A DNA stretch of 64,000 bases from Gossypium raimondii (lineage: Eukaryota; Streptophyta; Magnoliopsida; Malvales; Malvaceae), in contig NC_068575.1 of assembly GCF_025698545.1 (NCBI RefSeq), forward strand, positions 50,105,980-50,169,979, written 5' to 3'. The notes beneath the pieces were generated by a model. It was not told the DNA's origin. It saw only the letters and a list, made by a program, of their open reading frames with translations, and did not search any database. Position numbers and translations under genes: made by a program. Shown piece after piece: positions 58,111 to 64,000 of the stretch (positions are counted from its first letter, which is position 1; the number at the start of each line of letters is the position of its first letter).

Positions 58111-61100
58111 TTCTGTTAATTGTACTAACTGGGAGGTAACATGGTAGTTAAAAATCGGTATAATCATAAATTTAGCTTTAAACTTGTATATATTATATCA
58201 ATTTAGTCATAATTTTAAAAATTAACCATCAAAATTTACAAATGGTCACAATTTGATCCTAATTTTAAAAAATAAATAAAAATATAAAAATACATAAATA
58301 TTTTCAAAAAAATATAATAATATATTTGAATTTTATATTAATATTAATATTAAAATAAAATAATAATATTAAAATTAAAATTAAAATTTTTAAAAATATA
58401 ATAATAAATTTAAATTTTATATTAATATGTTGAATATATTAAAAATGCTTTATTTATTATTTAAAAATTTCTATTATAATATTTGAATTTATAAGTTAAT
58501 ATATTTTAATTATATTCAATAATTAAAATAATAAATATTATTTTATGTTAACTACTACAATTAAAAATAAAATATTTTTAAACAATAATTATATATTAAA
58601 TACGTAAAACATTAGAAGCTAATAAACATATATATATATATAGATAGATAGATAGATTAGAAGCTAAGTAGTCAAGTGGATATAAAGGACCATAGACTCC
58701 TTGATTAAATGGTATAATTGTCTAAAAGTCTCTTTACTAATAATAATTTAGTTTAATAATAATAGAATATAAAAAAATTAAAATTTCATTCGGACCCCAA
58801 AAAATTATTCGACTTCATCATTGTATACATAGAAAGAGAATATGAAAAAAGAGTAAACTACATTATTACTCACTTAATTATAAACAAGTGTTCGCTTTGA
58901 TATTTTAACTAAAAAGTTATAATTTGATTACTAATATTTTTGAAATTATTTTTTAGTCATCCAAGTGGCTCTTTTTAGTTGGTGCAATAACAATTTTGTC
59001 CTCAATTGTTATACTTTCTGTCAATTTAACCCTAGTTCTATATAAAATATTAAACAACTCACAATTATTTAGAAAAAAACAATTCTATATAAAAATTAAA
59101 GTTATTGCCAAGTTAGTTGCAACAAGAAATCTTTAGCATTGCCATAAAATCATGAAAACAGGTAAAAACAAATCAAATTCAATCTTTTAACTTAAATTTG
59201 ATTAAAAACTAATGTTCATACAAGAAAATTAAATATTCTGTTGCAGTAAAGCTTAAGATTGTTCAATATTGAGATATAATCAATAGAATCCAATAACAGA
59301 TTAATAATAGAACAAAATCAAACTAATAATATCATCAAGTTGAATTTCATGCTATTAAATGACTTTTTCCATAATTAATCTTACAAAAATTTGTGAGATT
59401 GGATCTGATGTCATTTTTAAACCACAAATATACAAAATATACCACAAAATTTTTTTCAAACATAATTCAAAATTTCAATTCATATAAATTATTTTTCGAT
59501 ACTTGAATCATAAAGCCAAATTATATTCTAAATCCTTTCCTTTTCTTTTCTTATAATCAAAACCAATTTCCCTCGTTTCCTCTCACTTTATCTATGTTTG
59601 AATTTTTTTATGAATTTTCTGTATTTTTAGATTTTTTAAATTTAAAAGAATCTAAATTTTTTATATATTTTATATAGAATCAAGTTGAAATTAATATAAA
59701 GTATAGAAGATGAGAATTATTATTATATGGATTAAAAATGTGTCACAGGCAATCAGTTAAGATAAAAAAAAAATTATTTCAAAAATATTAATAACCGAAT
59801 TATATATTTTTTAAACGAAATCTTACAATGAGTAAGGGTGCAGTTTAGAGAAGAAAAATGGAAATGGAATACGAGAGAGGCTGGGGGGACATTTATCTAG
59901 GCGGGTGAAATGGCAGGCGGCCCATCCAATGAAGGCATCGTCGGTGCTACCAAGTACCAACCAACCAACCCACACTCCTCACCAATCATAATTTCTCTTA
60001 GCTTCCATGCTTTCCCCTTTTTGCCCTTTTCCTCCCCTCTTCTCTACCATGTGATATGACATCATTCTCCTCCATTTTCTTTTCTGGAATCCAACGAAAA
60101 TATTATTTGTTTTCATAATTTTATTTTTATAGAATAATATGAAGTTTTAATGTATAATATTTTTAAAAAAATTTTGATCACTAAAAACATTATATATCAC
60201 GTAAATAGACATGAAATTAAAAATTACTTTAGAATACTACTTATGTTGATAAACAATAAATTTACGACCTGTATTAAACCATTCATCCATTTTAATATTA
60301 TAATATTTAATCATAATCAACAATAAAATTGAATTAGAAAATTGTGAAATAATAAACCCAATATCATGATTCCCCATTCCCAACTATCCAAAATAGTACC
60401 AAATGCAAACAAACGTGAAAATTTTGGATAAGGTAAACATCCAAAAAATAAATTTAATGAAAAAAAGTTTATAAATTAAAAGATTAATAATTTTATATGT
60501 TTAAATTCCATTATTTTTATGTTTATTTTGGATTTTTTATAGATTTTATTATAAAAGTATAAAAACTAAAATACCCAATAATAATATTTATTGATTGTTT
60601 AAATTTGATTTTAATATTTTAATAACTAAATTAATGTAAAATTGATTTGTGAAATTTAATCATATTCTTAAATAATAATGTAAATTAGGCTTCAAACACC
60701 CCAATAATTTCAATAATATGGTAAAATAATATACTAGATGTGGAAATGTTTTAATGACGGAAGGTAGTTTTCGATGTTACAATTTTAAGGTTGGTTCAAA
60801 ATCATTATGTTAGACGTGTAGTAGCTTTCCGACGTTTTCATGATTAAGCTATATCATCCTTTTTTCAGTATGGCATATACCATGTTGTATACAACTTTTA
60901 AGAATAATATTTTGACCCAAAAATTTATGAATAATAGACAACTTTTATCAATATTTTCTTCCCTAATAACAAAAATATTATGTGTTTTATTAAATGTAAA
61001 TTGTTTAATTTTATGTTGGTTTATTAATTTATTCATTGATTTTTTTAGTAAAGTTGTTAATTATGTTATTGTTAATCTTAAAGAAAACATATAGTAAATT

Positions 61101-62709
61101 GTCCATGGAATTTAAAAGTTCCATCAAATATATGTAGGATATAGTAACAACTTTTAAAAATTGAGACACGTGGAAATTTAATAACTTTGCTTGTGGAGTT
61201 AAAAAAACGCACTGCCAATATATATCAAATACTCACCCTATTCTATAATAGTATTTCATCATAACACTTAAAGTTTATTAGAGCCGATTTTTATATTTTC
61301 TTCTTCCTTTCCACAACCGTTTTCCTTTATAACAAGTATAAACTATGAAGCACACTTTTTATTAAATTAGTTCTATATAATAATGTTTATCTCAAATTTT
61401 AGTAAAATTAATTTAAATCTTAAATGAAATAAAAATTATAAATCTTAGATTTTAATAAAATTTCTAAACTTTACATAAAATTTATTTCTCAAATGCCACT
61501 TTTACATAAGCGAGTTATGGCACTCATCGGACTTATCCCTTATACGATAACCATCAAGAAGACATTGAGAACATTCTCTGCTGCCCACTTAGTGATCACT
61601 AATGGAATAAGCTATGTAATGAAGGCTCGAACAACAAAGATTGGGTGAATTGGTTATTAGAAACCTTCAATCTAATGCTTGGTTGTCTAGGCCTTCGCTA
61701 CCTAGTCTCTACCTTTTTTCTTTCCTTCGGGAATTATAGATTTCAGGAAACAATATTGTTTTCTATTCTACCTCGATCAACACCAATGTTATCTAGCACT
61801 ACCTCAAGAATGTAGGTGTCTTCCATGCACTCACCACTAAGGCAAAGAAGTGCACCATGCCAACAGTGGTGGAACTACGATGACAAGTTTCGAATAGAGG
61901 ATGAGCCAAATCAAATTCAAATGGCTCAGCCGTAACGAATCCGAAGAAAGTGAGTGTTCGGTACTCATTCGAGATGAGAATGGTAGGATAGGTCATAGGA
62001 TTTTATTGACTTCATTGACTTATAATAGTTGCTACGTCTATAAGATATGAAATATACAAGTAACAAAGTATGAGCAGAAGTGACTTTAAAAGTAGACACT
62101 TCTACAAAAACTACGACAAACACAATGTAAATAGGGGATAACAAAGTTTATTTATCCAGTTTGATTTCCTATATTTGTAGAGCCTAGTTCATGAGAAGAA
62201 TCTATTACCCTTGAATCAAATACAACCGGTAAAAAACATCACTCTTATATCCCAAATATTAGGTCTTTCACCTCTAAATTTTCCCCTTGAGAACTTATAG
62301 CATGTAAAACTATAACCCAAATATTTTACAATTACAAATGCACTTTCACTAATAATTCCCGAGTCTTAGTACATCAACCTATACAAGTCTCTCAATTATA
62401 TAAGGTTTTGAGACTTACTAATATAATGAAAATCAATCATGATCGCTTTTAAACAACAATTAAAATAGCTAAATACAATATAATATTAACAACTAAGGTG
62501 AAACAGTTGTTGACAGATAAGCTTTCAAAGTTTTAATCCAGTTGATATACATGATCTAATTTCTAAATAAATTTTTAAAAATGAATTAATATTCATTGAT
62601 GGGCTTAATTTATTCTATAATCTCAATTCACCCCAAAAATATGATTTAATAAATTTTAAATATTCCAAATATGGCAAGTTACTGTTTTATTCCAATGGTG
62701 AAGGAAGAG
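58111..62709. other. Long AT-rich intergenic region
   Basis: No gene supported. Contents noted: a single MULE-like end at about 58852-59000 (AGAGTAAACTACATTATTAC) without a visible partner; a (TA)n(GATA)n stretch at 58630-58655; a mixed-composition stretch at 59850-60070; and a non-coding block of normal composition at 61500-62030 that may be an unnamed repeat. Confidence 0.5.
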
Positions 62710-63040
62710 GACTCTTAACATATTTCAACAACTTCAAATATTTCAAGCAAATAGTTTAAAAGCAGAGCTATGGGGGCTCAAAAAGGGTATAGAGCTAGCA
62801 GAGATACTTGATTTGCAAAAAGTTAGTTGTAATAAGCTTGATTCATAATGCTCTAAATATAAGAAGTTGCTATCAACTCTAGCTTCCGATTGCATATAAA
62901 GATTGGAAGGCAAGCACATTTTGAGAGAGAATAATAGGTGTTTCAGATTTATCTTATGAGCAAGAACTGTTGTCGATTTGTACTCATCCCCTCTTTCGAT
63001 GGCTGATATGTATGAGAATATTTTGTGGCAAGTGTTAATT
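62710..63040 (+). pseudogene. LINE-type RNase H fragment
   Basis: Plus-strand frames give AELWGLKKGIELAEILDLQK, the typical helix after the first catalytic strand in RNase H of plant LINEs. LASDCI and, after a shift, HILRENNRC follow, corresponding to the HIxREaNrcAD end. No other LINE parts flank it, so it is a short relic. Confidence 0.6.
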
Positions 63041-63499
63041 TCTAATTTAATTCGATCCTGTTTTCACACTAAAAATACACACATTCAACCTGGTTCAAAT
63101 TAAAAAGGAAAGGAAAAAATCCATGAAAAAAATCACTTTTCACCTAAATTGGAAACATTTCTTATTATTTGCCTAAAAAACCAATAATAGTCTATGTAAA
63201 AGGGTATTAAAGTAAATGTAGAAAAGGTAAAGAGACCTAAGACATAGAAAGAAGGAAAGGGGGCAATAGAGGAATCATAGGTGATTAAAAAGTACACAAA
63301 TACAAGCACATACGTTCTTCTCATATCTACAGATTACTAAGACTTTTGCCTTTGGATTTTGCCCTTTGCTTCTTTGATTATTTCCATTTCCCTTGTTTAC
63401 CCAATCAGCAGCAGCTCCGCCACCCTTCCATAAAAATGGAGCCTTTTTTCCACTAAAAAATTAGCATAAATGCAGAAAAAAAAGGTGTTGGTAGATGCA
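63041..63499. other. Spacer with no recognised gene
   Basis: Nothing beyond AT-rich DNA and a few purine runs; it may hold upstream elements of the candidate transcription unit that follows. Confidence 0.4.
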
Positions 63500-63614
63500 T
63501 GACTCATGAGAGCCACTACCAACTTCTCATAAACAAAACACTCCTCTTTTCTTTCTCCCTTCACTCTTCTCTTCAAGCACCATCTTCCTTTCGTCCCTTC
63601 ACAACAACACAGTT

Positions 63615-64000
63615 TATATATATCCATATATTCTTTTCACCAGATTTTAGTGTCAACTTTACAAAACCTGTCTTTTTCTCTCGGTTTCTACGCTGACTCC
63701 ATCATCACCTTGTTTATTCTTTTTTTTTTCTGTCTCAGGTACCAAACAAATGATAAAAACAATGCCTTGTGTTTTTTTGTTGTTTATCTTCTTGTAATGG
63801 GTCGCTTTTGCGTTTCCTGGTCATGGGGTTATCGCCATTTTTCGCTTTGATGGGTTTAAAGGCTTTGGGTTTGTTTGTGGGTTTCTTTCTTCTCTTTGAT
63901 TTTTGTGTATTTTGGGGTTTGGGTTCTGTGTTATATTTGTTTTTTCTTTTCACCGCATTTGCTTCCATGAGAGGTGGTAGGTTGGTGGGTTGACTTATTT
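63615..64000 (+). promoter_or_regulatory. Possible promoter and leader of a gene leaving the window
   Basis: A long pyrimidine-rich stretch (63535-63600) precedes ATATATATCC near 63617-63626, a TATA-like site. Further on, a strong polypyrimidine tract ends in TGTCTCAG at 63738, a good acceptor on the plus strand. The first ATG after it (63750) opens only 15 codons before a stop. The remaining short frames are T- and F-rich without family signs. A leader with an intron is plausible; it cannot be settled here. Confidence 0.3.

Noticed and set aside
63499..63993. Several 65-75 codon frames at the right edge
   Set aside because: Overlapping, T-rich or the reverse of T-rich sequence, with no domain; a leader and intron region is a better reading.
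1..64000. CRISPR arrays, bacterial operons or prophage-like systems
   Set aside because: No regularly spaced repeats, and the gene structures are intron-containing and plant-specific.

Overview
This is a 64 kb window of nuclear DNA from a dicot plant, most likely cotton (Gossypium) or a close relative in the Malvaceae. The plant assignment rests on GT-AG introns, plant-only families (plant mobile domain, mudrA with PB1-like and SWIM domains, chromoviruses, plant L1-type LINEs) and the very AT-rich intergenic DNA. The cotton guess comes from recognising repeat families by memory (the MULE/PMD pair and an LTR fragment with ACACGGCCGTGT palindromes) and was not searched.

Only four ordinary host genes are supported. 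They are the truncated start of a pyruvate kinase-like gene (1-137, minus), a complete G3BP-type NTF2-RRM-RGG gene (CDS 22703-27158, plus, nine coding exons), a one-exon two-membrane-segment protein of unknown function (46409-47734, minus) and a two-exon gene for a 47-residue protein (52465-53514, minus). A leader of a further gene may lie at the right edge.

The rest is mostly transposable elements, many with exact boundaries. An LTR-like fragment lies at about 990-2850 and a decayed LINE at about 2990-6800 (minus). A 7.8 kb MULE at 7424-15245 has a perfect 9-bp target-site duplication (TSD). It carries a spliced plant mobile domain gene convergent with a decayed mudrA transposase, and mudrA is itself split by a Tourist-like MITE at 13834-14439. 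A hAT element with a broken transposase occupies 15670-19983, and a LINE tail lies at 20445-21904. A nested stack spans about 27945-42585: LINE, then a TIR element, then a Ty3/gypsy chromovirus, then a solo LTR, then a second solo LTR of the same family. Both solo LTRs keep perfect 5-bp TSDs. Two 1.2 kb hAT MITEs in inverted orientation (44238-45494 and 53986-55208) flank the two minus-strand genes, with further small MITEs, SINE-like units and LINE tails between and beyond.

The part closest to an unusual system is the MULE. Its two convergent genes each appear to start with a leader exon in a terminal inverted repeat, as in maize MuDR, but the second gene encodes a plant mobile domain protein. 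That domain is open across four exons while the transposase is destroyed.
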